Of a stretch of DNA of 21,997 nt, positions 15,193 to 21,997 are shown piece by piece (position 1 is the stretch's first letter; every line of letters begins with the position of its first letter). Both the position numbers and the translations under genes were made by a program. The notes below the pieces were generated by a model. That model did not search any database. It had not been told where the DNA came from and saw nothing but the letters and a program-made list of their open reading frames with translations. This stretch comes from a virus. The DNA lies in the IMG/VR virus record IMGVR_UViG_3300032294_001787, positions 1-21,997 of that record, one strand, 5' to 3'.

Positions 15193-16624
15193 TTTTAACC
15201 TTCTCCCATACGATTTCTGTCCATCCGATTTTATATCCTAAAATTTCTCTTAACTTATCCAATTCACTTTTTCCGTTTTCTTTATTTGCTAATTTGTATG
15301 CCGTTGACCATAATAGTTTTTGTTTCAATTCTTTTGTATCACTTGCAATTGCTTTTAATGCAACTTCAAAAAGGTCAGAATCTAAATCAGGGAAATCGGC
15401 TCTTAATTTTCCTTCTAAAACTCTTATATCAATTTTCTTTTTTTCTATTTCTTGCTTAGTAAAATCGAAATTGCAATTCAAACACTTTGACGGTTTCCCT
15501 TCCCATACTGAGTAACATTTAGGACATTCCGTAATACTTGGTTTTGATTTCTTAGAATCTCTTTTTTTTGAGTCTAAACTCCATTCTCTATTTTGTAATA
15601 CGTGACCATGTATAAGGGAATTTCCAGCGTGATCTAAAATAATAGTTTTATCTTTACCGGGATAAGGTCTTAAAGCCCTTCCAATTTGTTGTAAATATAA
15701 ACTTAAACTTAGTGTTTTTCTAAGTAAGATAGCTCCCGCAAGCATGGGAACGTCTACACCTTCGCTTATAACGTCACACGAGGTAAGTATTTGAGTATCA
15801 CCATTCGACAAACCTAGAATGTATTTATCTCTTAATTTATCGTCCATATTTCCATAAACTGCATAAGATTTATAACCTTGATTTGTAAACTGCTCAGCCA
15901 TAAGTTTTGAATGTTCAACCGTAGGACAAAAACAGACAACCGGTAAACCGTCTAAATGTTCTTTGTAGTGTTGTATCACATCTCCTACAATATGCTTTTC
16001 CGAAAGAATAGTTTCTTGTTCTTTTGTATCGAAATCTCCCTTTTTTATTTTAAAACTCTGAGGGATTCCAGGCGGTTTGTAAATTATCGGATAAGATAAA
16101 TATTGATTTTTTACGGCTTCTTTCGTTTGTATTCCAATTATTAAATTATCAAAAAGATTATTCTCTCCTAATCCTCTCCCATCTAATCTTTCAGGTGTGG
16201 CAGTAAATCCGATTCTAGGAACATCGGAATAATAATTTACAATTGATTGCCAAGTATTACCAAGTATATGGTGACATTCATCAATAATAATCAGATCGGG
16301 TTTATTGATTTTATTAAGTCTATTTACAACGGTTCCGACCATACCACACTGGACATTTTCCTTGTAAGACATTATAGAATTTGTTGTTATTTGACCCGCA
16401 TGTATCCCAATATCATACAATTTAATCATTGTTTGACGGTGTATCTCCCTTCTGTGAGTCAAAATAAGAACGTGCTTTTTGTTCTCAGCTGTCATTTTTG
16501 CAATTTGAGCAAATACGACCGTCTTACCTGTTCCCGTAGGTAATACGACACATACTCTTTTCTTGTTTTCCGAAAATGAGTTTCTGACTCTTTGAATTAT
16601 ATCGATCTGGTATTCTCTTAACAT
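15182..16624 (-). CDS. SF2 DEAD/DEAH-box helicase with zinc ribbon
   Basis: A 480-residue helicase of the SSL2/UvsW-like type. Motifs in order: Q-like REYQIDII at the N-terminus, Walker A LPTGTGKT (28-35), DECH (115-118), TATPERLDG (141-149), a second RecA domain with CFCPTVEHS (231-239), the motif V region TSCDVISEGVDVP (281-293), and motif VI QQIGRALRP (312-320). A four-cysteine zinc ribbon follows (CPKC 367-370, CLNC 381-384) and then a helical tail. It probably remodels replication or recombination intermediates, as UvsW does in T4. It lies between the VRR-NUC and DUF1566 genes on the same strand. The GGGATG upstream of the ATG is a fair ribosome binding site. Confidence 0.9.
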   Translation of the reverse strand: MLREYQIDIIQRVRNSFSENKKRVCVVLPTGTGKTVVFAQIAKMTAENKKHVLILTHRREIHRQTMIKLYDIGIHAGQITTNSIMSYKENVQCGMVGTVVNRLNKINKPDLIIIDECHHILGNTWQSIVNYYSDVPRIGFTATPERLDGRGLGENNLFDNLIIGIQTKEAVKNQYLSYPIIYKPPGIPQSFKIKKGDFDTKEQETILSEKHIVGDVIQHYKEHLDGLPVVCFCPTVEHSKLMAEQFTNQGYKSYAVYGNMDDKLRDKYILGLSNGDTQILTSCDVISEGVDVPMLAGAILLRKTLSLSLYLQQIGRALRPYPGKDKTIILDHAGNSLIHGHVLQNREWSLDSKKRDSKKSKPSITECPKCYSVWEGKPSKCLNCNFDFTKQEIEKKKIDIRVLEGKLRADFPDLDSDLFEVALKAIASDTKELKQKLLWSTAYKLANKENGKSELDKLREILGYKIGWTEIVWEKVKNEK

Positions 16625-16662
16625 CTATGCATCCCATAATACACTTTAGATCGGACAAAAAT

Positions 16663-17043
16663 CTAAAATTTTCTAATTAAAATTTTACTTCCATCAAATT
16701 TTGTTTCCCAAGATTCTCCGCCTGATTCTGCGATAAAATAAAGGAAATTTAATTGATCCTTACTAAGTTTGTCATTTTTGGTTTTTATTTCATTTGCCCA
16801 AAAAACTGCAATTGTTCTCCCGATATGCTCTTCTGTTATACGCAAAGGGTAAAATCCTATTAAATCGGATGCTCCATTTGTAAGACCAGACTTTAATGGT
16901 CTTGGATTTCTCAAATGTAAGACATTATTAGATTTACTTAATATTTCACCCTGCCATGCCATTCCAGACTGATTTCTCCACAGTCTCCCACCCGTCTTTG
17001 TGGCTTGCATTCTAGCATATGCAAGTATTTCGCTTTCGGTCAT
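16663..17043 (-). CDS. VRR-NUC domain nuclease
   Basis: A 126-residue stand-alone VRR-NUC (PD-(D/E)XK) nuclease. Conserved parts: LWRNQSGMAWQ (21-31), LTNGASDLIGF with D60, EIKTKN with E85 and K87, and DKLSKDQLNFL with Q97, then an AESGGE turn. Phage-encoded VRR-NUC proteins cut branched DNA such as Holliday junctions, and this one sits next to a helicase and near recombination genes, consistent with processing replication or packaging intermediates. The ATG is just downstream of the small HTH gene, separated by one base from its stop, so they are co-translated in one operon. Confidence 0.85.
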   Translation of the reverse strand: MTESEILAYARMQATKTGGRLWRNQSGMAWQGEILSKSNNVLHLRNPRPLKSGLTNGASDLIGFYPLRITEEHIGRTIAVFWANEIKTKNDKLSKDQLNFLYFIAESGGESWETKFDGSKILIRKF

Positions 17044-17044
17044 T

Positions 17045-17221
17045 TTAATATTTCCAATTAGGTTTATTTTTTAGTCTAAAATCTCGATCTTCTTTGAATT
17101 GTAATACTGATTTTTTATCATAATTATTTTTATGAATCCTGATCAATTTACCATTCCGAACAAGTTCAAAAATTTTAGACTTGCTTAGATTTAGTAATTC
17201 AGATACTTCGCTTGTCGTCAT
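17045..17221 (-). CDS. Small helix-turn-helix DNA-binding protein
   Basis: An ORF of 58 codons (MTTSEVSELLNLSKSKIFEL, then VRNGKLIRIHKNNYDKKSVL, ending NKPNWKY). The first 25 residues form a winged/excisionase-type helix-turn-helix pattern: a first helix, 'NLSKSKI' recognition helix, then VRNGKLIRI wing, as in HTH_17/MerR-like proteins. It may be a regulator or excisionase-like factor. Its start overlaps the 3' end of the preceding small gene by 23 bases and the VRR-NUC start follows its stop closely. No strong ribosome binding site is seen, so coupling is likely. It could be a regulator of this operon or of the phage switch. Confidence 0.65.
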   Translation of the reverse strand: MTTSEVSELLNLSKSKIFELVRNGKLIRIHKNNYDKKSVLQFKEDRDFRLKNKPNWKY

Positions 17222-17366
17222 TTATAGCCAATTTCACCATTTTTTGAAATACATTGTTACTAATCAAACCATTATTATATAATTCATTTATAATAATTAA
17301 ATTATTTTCAATTATTTCTATTTTTCCTTCTAATCCAAAAGTTTTCGCGGATGGCTTTAGTATCAT
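17199..17366 (-). CDS. Small protein of unknown function
   Basis: A 55-residue ORF (start MILKPSAKTFGLEGKIEIIE, then NNLIIINELYNNGLISNNVF). Its ATG overlaps the TGA of the preceding 67-residue gene as ATGA, and AGGTG lies about seven bases before it, which supports real translation. It looks helical with Asn and Ile-rich character and has no motif I can name. It overlaps the HTH gene by 23 bases. Confidence 0.55.
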   Translation of the reverse strand: MILKPSAKTFGLEGKIEIIENNLIIINELYNNGLISNNVFQKMVKLAINDDKRSI

Positions 17367-17566
17367 AATTTTTCACCTGTAATACTTATTCCTTTTTTTA
17401 TTCTCCATAAACATTCCTTAACAACTCTATTTAAATCTTCGTGGTCATTATTGCGAGGCTGTCTATATATCCATGATCCTATGTCCGATTCTTTGCCTTT
17501 GTATAATTCCCTGCATTGTCTTACAAGTTCGTCAAATTCAATTAAATGTTTAGGTTTTTCTACCAT
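17363..17566 (-). CDS. Small protein of unknown function
   Basis: A 67-residue protein, amphipathic and charged (HLIEFDELVRQCRELYKGKE, then WIYRQPRNNDHEDLNRVVKE). The WIYRQPRNNDHEDLN part gives it a specific look, but no known family is identified. It overlaps the upstream acidic 38-residue gene by 7 bases and ends in an ATGA overlap with the next small gene, so it is a member of the coupled chain. Confidence 0.65.
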   Translation of the reverse strand: MVEKPKHLIEFDELVRQCRELYKGKESDIGSWIYRQPRNNDHEDLNRVVKECLWRIKKGISITGEKL

Positions 17567-17676
17567 TTATCTTTCCAGTATCGTTCGGCTTGTTCTTCAT
17601 ATAATTTTTCTAACTCTTCTTCGCTTGGCTCGTATTCATCTTGTATTTCATCATCTTCGCTTTCATCTTCAATCAT
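17560..17676 (-). CDS. 38-residue highly acidic protein
   Basis: An ORF of 38 codons rich in Asp and Glu (MIEDESEDDEIQDEYEPSEE, ending AERYWKDKW). It begins with an ATGA overlap with the preceding gene and ends overlapping the next start by 7 bases, which argues for a real coupled gene. GGATTAAG lies just before the ATG. Strongly acidic small phage proteins can act as DNA mimics or inhibitors, but nothing specific is shown here. Confidence 0.55.
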   Translation of the reverse strand: MIEDESEDDEIQDEYEPSEEELEKLYEEQAERYWKDKW

Positions 17677-17846
17677 TTTCTTAATCCATCAATAATATTT
17701 ATAAGTTTTCTCTGTCTCTCGGCTTTTTGGCGTGCGTAGTCATACGTGCAGGGTACTTCCCTAGAGGTTGATCTTATTAAAGTCACTCCGTTTTTTTCTG
17801 TGATACTTTGCGATTTTACTTCAAATGTGTAATACTGTTTATTCAA
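17673..17846 (-). CDS. Small basic protein, TTG start favoured, function unknown
   Basis: A 57-residue protein from a TTG at 17846 (NKQYYTFEVKSQSITEKNGV, ending RQKLINIIDGLRK-like helix). The TTG has an ideal ribosome binding site GGAGAG at 17860-17855 with an 8-base spacer and overlaps the dCTP deaminase stop by only 8 bases. In-frame ATG codons at 17912 and 17891 would give 79 or 72 residues but overlap the deaminase gene by 53-74 bases and lack a good binding site. The middle holds a Cys-Thr-Tyr (VPCTYDYARQKAERQRK) segment followed by a basic helix. No family recognised. It ends in an ATGA overlap with the acidic small gene. Confidence 0.6.
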   Translation of the reverse strand: MNKQYYTFEVKSQSITEKNGVTLIRSTSREVPCTYDYARQKAERQRKLINIIDGLRK

Positions 17847-18348
17847 AATATTTACTCTCCTGTATAGTTTTTTGATTTTGATATCTGCCATCGTAATTCG
17901 TAATATCCCCATAAGGAATGTAATACGAAATTTGACATATTTCCATGTTCGGATAAATAATAACGGGTTGAACTACAAATATTTCTAATGTCCATCTTCC
18001 TTTAAATCCCATGTCTCCAAACCCAGCTGTAATATGAACCGAAATACCAAGTCTTCCAATAGAAGATCGACCGTCTATTTTTGGGACAAGATTATAGGTC
18101 TCAGTATATTCATTCGTTGAGCCGAGATACAAAATATTAGGCTCTAATACTAATCCGTGTTTTGGTATCTCGATTGTATCCGTTTTTAGTCTTTTGGGAT
18201 CTAATAAATGATTTTTATATTTTTTTAATTCAGGAAATAAAGTCAAATTATACGAATTAGGATTTAATTTCTTAGGATCGAAAGGGTCGATTTTTATATC
18301 GTCCCCTTCGTGCCAACGTCTTAAGATTTCCTGACCTGTTAAAATCAT
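17839..18348 (-). CDS. dcd: dCTP deaminase / dUTPase-family protein
   Basis: A 169-residue protein with clear Dcd features: LNPNSYNLTL near residues 28-37, LEPNILYLGSTNEY, the GRSSIGRLGISVHITAGFGD core (93-112), and WTLEIFV with E122 corresponding to the catalytic Glu of dCTP deaminase. The end ICQISYYIPYG plus YDGRYQNQ closes the trimer-type fold. It deaminates dCTP to dUTP, or in bifunctional types on to dUMP; the sequence alone does not separate these. Phages use it to supply dUMP for thymidylate. It is coupled by ATGA to the large fusion gene upstream. Confidence 0.9.
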   Translation of the reverse strand: MILTGQEILRRWHEGDDIKIDPFDPKKLNPNSYNLTLFPELKKYKNHLLDPKRLKTDTIEIPKHGLVLEPNILYLGSTNEYTETYNLVPKIDGRSSIGRLGISVHITAGFGDMGFKGRWTLEIFVVQPVIIYPNMEICQISYYIPYGDITNYDGRYQNQKTIQESKYFE

Positions 18349-20882
18349 GCTATTTTTTCCATCTCAAACAATGTCGGTGCGGTTATGTTTTCAACTATTG
18401 ATTTATTGTAAAAAATTGAATCCTTGTAATACTCTGAATTTAATTCTATTCCTAAACCTTTTCTATTCATTAAAACAGATTTGTAGGTAGTACTACCTAA
18501 ACCGTTAAAAGGATCCAAAACAATTTCATCTTTCATTGAATATCTATCTATAAGTCTTTCTATAATGTCCAATTGTAAAGGGCAGATATGTTTTTCTTTC
18601 TTGGCAGATACTTGCCTGGCATTTAAAGTATTCATTCTGTTTACGTCCGTCCATACTAAATCATTATTAGAGTGAACCGGTAAAGTTTGATACGTCGAGG
18701 AAAGTCTTTCTAAATTATCTAAATCTTTACAAATTTCTAAATGTTCCTTATAACTGTAAATAGCTTTTTTGTTATGTTTTTTCCATCGAGATACGATTTC
18801 TTTTACGGAATACTTTCCGAGTTCTTCAAAACTTAAAAGCCTATCCCCGTTCGATCTGTAATACGCATGAGCATCTAATTGCCATTGTGCCTTAGAATAC
18901 TCATCTTTTGTTTTTATTACAGGTGTATCACTATAAGAATTATCATTCGATGAAGGAGGCTTTCTGAAAATCAAAACATATTCAGGTAAACCAACTCCCA
19001 TTTTAGAACCGTCTTTTCTTTGCTCTGTCCATCCCAGTCTATAAGTCTGATTATTTTCAGCCACAACGTCGGTCGTAATAGTAATTTTACCTATTAAAAA
19101 AAATCCATGTTTTTCAAAACTCATAACCGTTTGACCTGAAAAATCTGAGATAGTAGTAAAAGAAGTTCCATTTTGATATGAGTATCTTATTCGATCTTTG
19201 ACGTGAATGCATGCTATTCTACCAGGTTGCAATACTCTATAAAGGTTAGGTATTAAATAATCCATCTGTTCAAAGAATTTACCGTTTCCGTGATTATGAC
19301 CAAAATCATTGTAATTATCCGAATATTCATAATGGTCTCCGAACGGAATTGAAGTTAAAATTAAATTTACAGAATCATTTTTAAATTCGTTAGTATCCTG
19401 CAGTGCAATTACATTGTCATTGTTATACAGACTTACTAATCCTTCTCCAAGTATCACTTTGTTATTGTTTTTGAATATTTGTCTTTCCATCTGGCTTTTA
19501 ATTATCTCCTTATTTAACCCATACTTTTTAACTAATTCGATCATCTGAAAATTTAGTTCTTTGTGATTTTTCCATTTTTCTTTTATTGTTTTCATAATTT
19601 CAGTTTCGGCAACTGTATAAATTATATGAACATTTACTTGTTTTTTTTGTCCAAAACGATACTGCCTATGTATAGCTTGGATAAAATCATTAAACTTATA
19701 ATCTATACCACAGAATATCATATCACTTGAAGCATCTTGAAAGTTACATCCTGACCCGGCTATTTCAGGTTTTGTAAGTAAATATTTATATTTACCTTCT
19801 GAAAATTCTATAATATTTCTTTCCTTAAGATCGTTTTTTTGGCTCCCATAAACAGAAACATAAGACTCACCTTTTAAAGTTTTTTCTAGTAAATATCTTT
19901 CGGCTTCTAAGTTATGCCAAAGTATCACGTTGCCTTCTATTTCCTTTGCAATCTCAATAGACTTTTCAATCCTATTGTAAATCGAATCTCTCTTTTCTCT
20001 CGATACTTCTATAAGCCCAGACTTAGTTATGTTTTTTATTAAAATCCTTTCTCCAAACTTGTCATACAATTCTTTTTTGGTATTGGTAGAAATTACATGT
20101 TCAATGATATTTAATTTTGGCAAATCGTATCCTTTAGAATTATAACCATAATCAGCAGGCGTATTTATGAAAGCCGCCCATGTGGAAACCCATTGCCAAA
20201 ACTCTTCTTTTTTATTGTCATACAATTTTAGATTTCCAGCTTTTTGAGAATCTCTTTTAAAAAACCTTGTCAAAGCGTGACCCCTGGAAATAACTCCTAA
20301 GAAATCGGCATAATTTAAAATCTCTATGTAATCGTTAGGAGTAGGGGTAGCGGTCGCAACTATTCTGTATTGCAAATTTTTAAAATGATTTAAAACGTAA
20401 TTTGTTGTTTCGGTTTGCAAATTTCTAATAATAGAAGCCTCGTCCATTGAAACGCCTATAAAATTATTTGCGTCAATGTTTCCCATTCTTACACGTTCAT
20501 AATTTGTAATATAAATCTGAGGAGGTTTATTTTTATCAATAGAATCGGTTTCTTTAATATATTGTATTTCGATTCCAGTATTTAGTTTTATATTATCTCT
20601 TTTAAATTCTCCTGACACACCTAAAGGGCATACAATTAAAAAACTTTTATTATAAGTTTTTATTAATTGCTTAGCTATTTCTAATTGCATAAATGTTTTA
20701 CCTAATCCAAAACTTGCAAAAATAGCTCGTCTTCCGCCTTCTATACAAAAATTTACTATATCTTTTTGGTGCGGATAAAGGTTTTTTGAATATTCTAAAT
20801 TATTTAATAAATCTTTTTTCATTCCAAAACTTTCAGCAACTACAACTTTTTTCTTTAAAAATTCTCCATATTCCATTTTCAT
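18345..20882 (-). CDS. SNF2-type helicase fused to a DNA methyltransferase
   Basis: An 845-residue two-domain protein. Helicase part: LYPHQKDIVNF (35-45), Walker A FGLGKT (58-63), DEAS in SMDEASIIRN (147-150), ATATPTPND (176-184), and QAIHRQYRFGQ (402-412), the SNF2 motif VI. Methyltransferase part: motif IV TSIPFGDHYE (510-519), a helical EYVLIFRKP region near 634-642, and the AdoMet motif I DPFNGLGST (790-798) near the C-terminus with a KHICPLQLDIIERLI helix before it, so the catalytic motif precedes motif I, a beta-class order. The usual motif IV is SPPY/SPPF; here the second position is Ile, an oddity. It may modify phage DNA while translocating along it. The 4-base ATGA junctions on both sides show tight coupling. 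Confidence 0.9.
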   Translation of the reverse strand: MKMEYGEFLKKKVVVAESFGMKKDLLNNLEYSKNLYPHQKDIVNFCIEGGRRAIFASFGLGKTFMQLEIAKQLIKTYNKSFLIVCPLGVSGEFKRDNIKLNTGIEIQYIKETDSIDKNKPPQIYITNYERVRMGNIDANNFIGVSMDEASIIRNLQTETTNYVLNHFKNLQYRIVATATPTPNDYIEILNYADFLGVISRGHALTRFFKRDSQKAGNLKLYDNKKEEFWQWVSTWAAFINTPADYGYNSKGYDLPKLNIIEHVISTNTKKELYDKFGERILIKNITKSGLIEVSREKRDSIYNRIEKSIEIAKEIEGNVILWHNLEAERYLLEKTLKGESYVSVYGSQKNDLKERNIIEFSEGKYKYLLTKPEIAGSGCNFQDASSDMIFCGIDYKFNDFIQAIHRQYRFGQKKQVNVHIIYTVAETEIMKTIKEKWKNHKELNFQMIELVKKYGLNKEIIKSQMERQIFKNNNKVILGEGLVSLYNNDNVIALQDTNEFKNDSVNLILTSIPFGDHYEYSDNYNDFGHNHGNGKFFEQMDYLIPNLYRVLQPGRIACIHVKDRIRYSYQNGTSFTTISDFSGQTVMSFEKHGFFLIGKITITTDVVAENNQTYRLGWTEQRKDGSKMGVGLPEYVLIFRKPPSSNDNSYSDTPVIKTKDEYSKAQWQLDAHAYYRSNGDRLLSFEELGKYSVKEIVSRWKKHNKKAIYSYKEHLEICKDLDNLERLSSTYQTLPVHSNNDLVWTDVNRMNTLNARQVSAKKEKHICPLQLDIIERLIDRYSMKDEIVLDPFNGLGSTTYKSVLMNRKGLGIELNSEYYKDSIFYNKSIVENITAPTLFEMEKIA

Positions 20883-21997
20883 TCCTCGTCTATGTATTTT
20901 TTCTTAAATTTGCCCCAATCGAATAATCTAACAGATTGCTTGTGTCCAGCTACCCTTCTTTGAACACAAGTTTTCTGTGTAGTACAAAAATCATTTCGCT
21001 TAATTTGTGCATCATAATTTTTTTCGAATGTCGTTCCATTTAGCATTTTTGTAATGTTCGGATTTTTTTTGCAGATCATTACAATATTTTCTTTTTCGCT
21101 TAGTTTTATCCCATTTCTTTCCAACTCTTTTCTCTCAATCGAATCATGCTCATAATTTGTAAGTATTTCAGAAACTGTCAATTTTTTACCCATTTCGAGA
21201 CCTATCGAATATCCTAAAATATTCTCAATAACAGAATCCTCATCGGGGTTTAAACTTTCTTTCTCTTCACTTAGATACGATTCCCATTTTTTTAAAAATA
21301 CATCTCCTTCCCTTGTTCCCTGTAATTCACTATCGTTTGTTAAATGCCATATTGACGCAACTATAGGAGACCAATTATCTGACTCCCTTTGATTCCCCGT
21401 GATACTTAAAAAATAATCCGATAGAAATTGAATGTCTTTCGTGATACGTTCAATACGGTTAAACATTCTTTTTCTAAATTTTTCAGGGTTTTTTAGGCAA
21501 CTTATCCATAGCTTAGAATCTTTTTTTTTGTTCTTTGTAAATTCTGCCAGTTCTTCATTAGGAACACTTTTTAATTCTGCTCTCAAGATCCTACTATCGA
21601 TAGCATGGTCAATTTGTGGAGGTTGATCGGAGGAAAAACAAAACATAGACCGTACTACAAAAAGATCGACTCCCCCATCCCTAGCTGTCACGGCTCTTAT
21701 TGCTGAAATATCACTACTTGCATCACGTGCTAAATTTAATTTTTCGTATATTTTATTTTCGTCGTTCTTAACAGTGATTTTCATTTCATCCAAAATTATC
21801 GGTAAAGCTGTATTTCTTACCGAACGTCTTACAGCTGACTCAGTAGATCCACCTGACCCCTTGAAAACAAAACTTCCTAGCAATCTTTCCATAAGATTTT
21901 CTAAAACGTAAGACTTTCCGGTTCCCTTTTTTCCCTCAATCCAAATATGCGGTCTCCATGTTAAGGCTCCAGCCATCGGTGCAATTAGTGACCATCC
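20879..21997 (-). CDS. P-loop ATPase, primase/helicase-like (partial, 5' end beyond the window)
   Basis: The frame is open to the right edge, so the gene continues beyond base 21997; the in-window ATG at 21976 is internal and preceded by GWSLIAP. About 372 residues are visible. The segment WSLIAPMAGALTWRPHIWIE plus GKKGTGKS (Walker A) and IILDEM (Walker B) matches phage and plasmid DUF927/primase-associated helicase-like proteins. A sensor-like region (FCFSSDQPPQIDHAIDSRIL) follows. The C-terminus (TTQKTCVQRRVAGHKQSVRL) is basic, as in DNA-binding domains. It is likely a replication ATPase. It ends in an ATGA overlap with the helicase-methyltransferase gene. Confidence 0.8.
   Translation of the reverse strand, partial: GWSLIAPMAGALTWRPHIWIEGKKGTGKSYVLENLMERLLGSFVFKGSGGSTESAVRRSVRNTALPIILDEMKITVKNDENKIYEKLNLARDASSDISAIRAVTARDGGVDLFVVRSMFCFSSDQPPQIDHAIDSRILRAELKSVPNEELAEFTKNKKKDSKLWISCLKNPEKFRKRMFNRIERITKDIQFLSDYFLSITGNQRESDNWSPIVASIWHLTNDSELQGTREGDVFLKKWESYLSEEKESLNPDEDSVIENILGYSIGLEMGKKLTVSEILTNYEHDSIERKELERNGIKLSEKENIVMICKKNPNITKMLNGTTFEKNYDAQIKRNDFCTTQKTCVQRRVAGHKQSVRLFDWGKFKKKYIDEE

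Larger units (their letters stand above)
40..18864 (+). repeat. Dispersed strand-polar heptamer GTAATAC (27 copies)
   Basis: Copies on the + strand, counted by eye, start at 40, 1127, 1239, 3597, 4040, 4564, 4940, 5475, 5722, 6456, 6738, 7308, 10469, 11708, 12681, 12902, 13460, 13762, 15531, 15595, 16550, 17101, 17379, 17829, 17920, 18426 and 18858. The reverse complement GTATTAC appears at about 9102, 11188 and 16254 only. Chance would give two to three. The orientation is the same in both modules although their genes run in opposite directions. Two copies sit between ribosome binding site and start codon (1127, 3597). Confidence 0.75.
237..19928 (+). repeat. Dispersed strand-polar heptamer GTATCAC (28 copies)
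   Basis: Copies on the + strand, counted by eye, start at 237, 560, 1495, 1641, 1818, 2765, 2898, 3042, 3682, 5272, 7229, 7373, 7846, 8243, 8343, 8847, 9321, 9838, 11579, 11614, 14070, 15146, 15336, 15795, 15973, 18925, 19451 and 19922. The reverse complement GTGATAC is seen only at 420, 17800, 21399 and 21441. Chance at this composition would give about one on each strand. Copies fall in all three codon phases, and in genes on both strands, so protein coding does not explain them. Confidence 0.75.

Noticed and set aside
15177-15515. Plus-strand ORF of 112 codons opposite the SF2 helicase
   Set aside because: Antisense shadow of a well-supported helicase; composition is that of a reverse-complement frame.
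16247-16543. Plus-strand ORF of 98 codons opposite helicase motifs
   Set aside because: Overlaps the conserved Walker A to DECH region of the real gene on the other strand.
1-21997. CRISPR array, tRNA genes, integrase or attachment sites
   Set aside because: No regularly spaced repeats, no cloverleaf-like segments and no integrase motifs were seen on reading; absence by eye is not proof for tRNAs.

Overview
This window is phage DNA, either a free phage or a prophage, with low GC (roughly one third G+C by eye). The morphogenesis half follows phage Mu gene order closely, so the virion should be a contractile-tailed (myovirus-type) particle. The host cannot be fixed from the window. A spirochaete such as Leptospira would fit the base composition, the DUF1566 protein and a loose lipobox in a tiny ORF, but this is a weak guess. 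No integrase, transposase, attachment site, tRNA, endolysin or holin is recognisable, so lifestyle is undecided.

Right-going module (1-12363): the tail of an upstream acidic gene, two small head-tail connector candidates, then the Mu-like series: sheath, tube, tail-assembly chaperone with a -1 frameshift extension, tape measure, DNA-circularisation/LysM protein, baseplate hub, spike, a small unknown, gp46-like, baseplate J (gp47-like), gp48-like and tail fibre. A short unknown protein and a lysine-rich neck-like protein follow. Most genes are joined by TAATG or ATGA stop/start overlaps, which points to one long transcript whose promoter lies left of the window.

Left-going module (21997-12360): a truncated P-loop ATPase/primase-helicase-like protein, a large SNF2-helicase/DNA-methyltransferase fusion, a dCTP deaminase, a run of very small genes (several under 60 codons, one a helix-turn-helix protein), a VRR-NUC nuclease, a second SF2 helicase with a zinc ribbon, a small DUF1566 protein coupled to a 26-residue lipopeptide-like ORF, a PC4-like ssDNA-binding protein, a YqaJ-type exonuclease and a RecT annealase. 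Together these make a replication, recombination and nucleotide-metabolism cassette. The two modules converge and share stop-codon bases at 12360-12363.

Standout observations: (1) two heptamers, GTATCAC (28 versus 4 on the reverse strand) and GTAATAC (27 versus 3), counted by eye, are strongly enriched and point the same way through both modules regardless of gene direction or reading frame; (2) a textbook -1 frameshift signal (TTTTTTC, 5-nt spacer, 8-bp stem) in the tail chaperone gene; (3) a GC-rich islet inside the DUF1566 gene that resembles a diversity-generating variable region; (4) the helicase-methyltransferase fusion with an unusual TSIPF motif.
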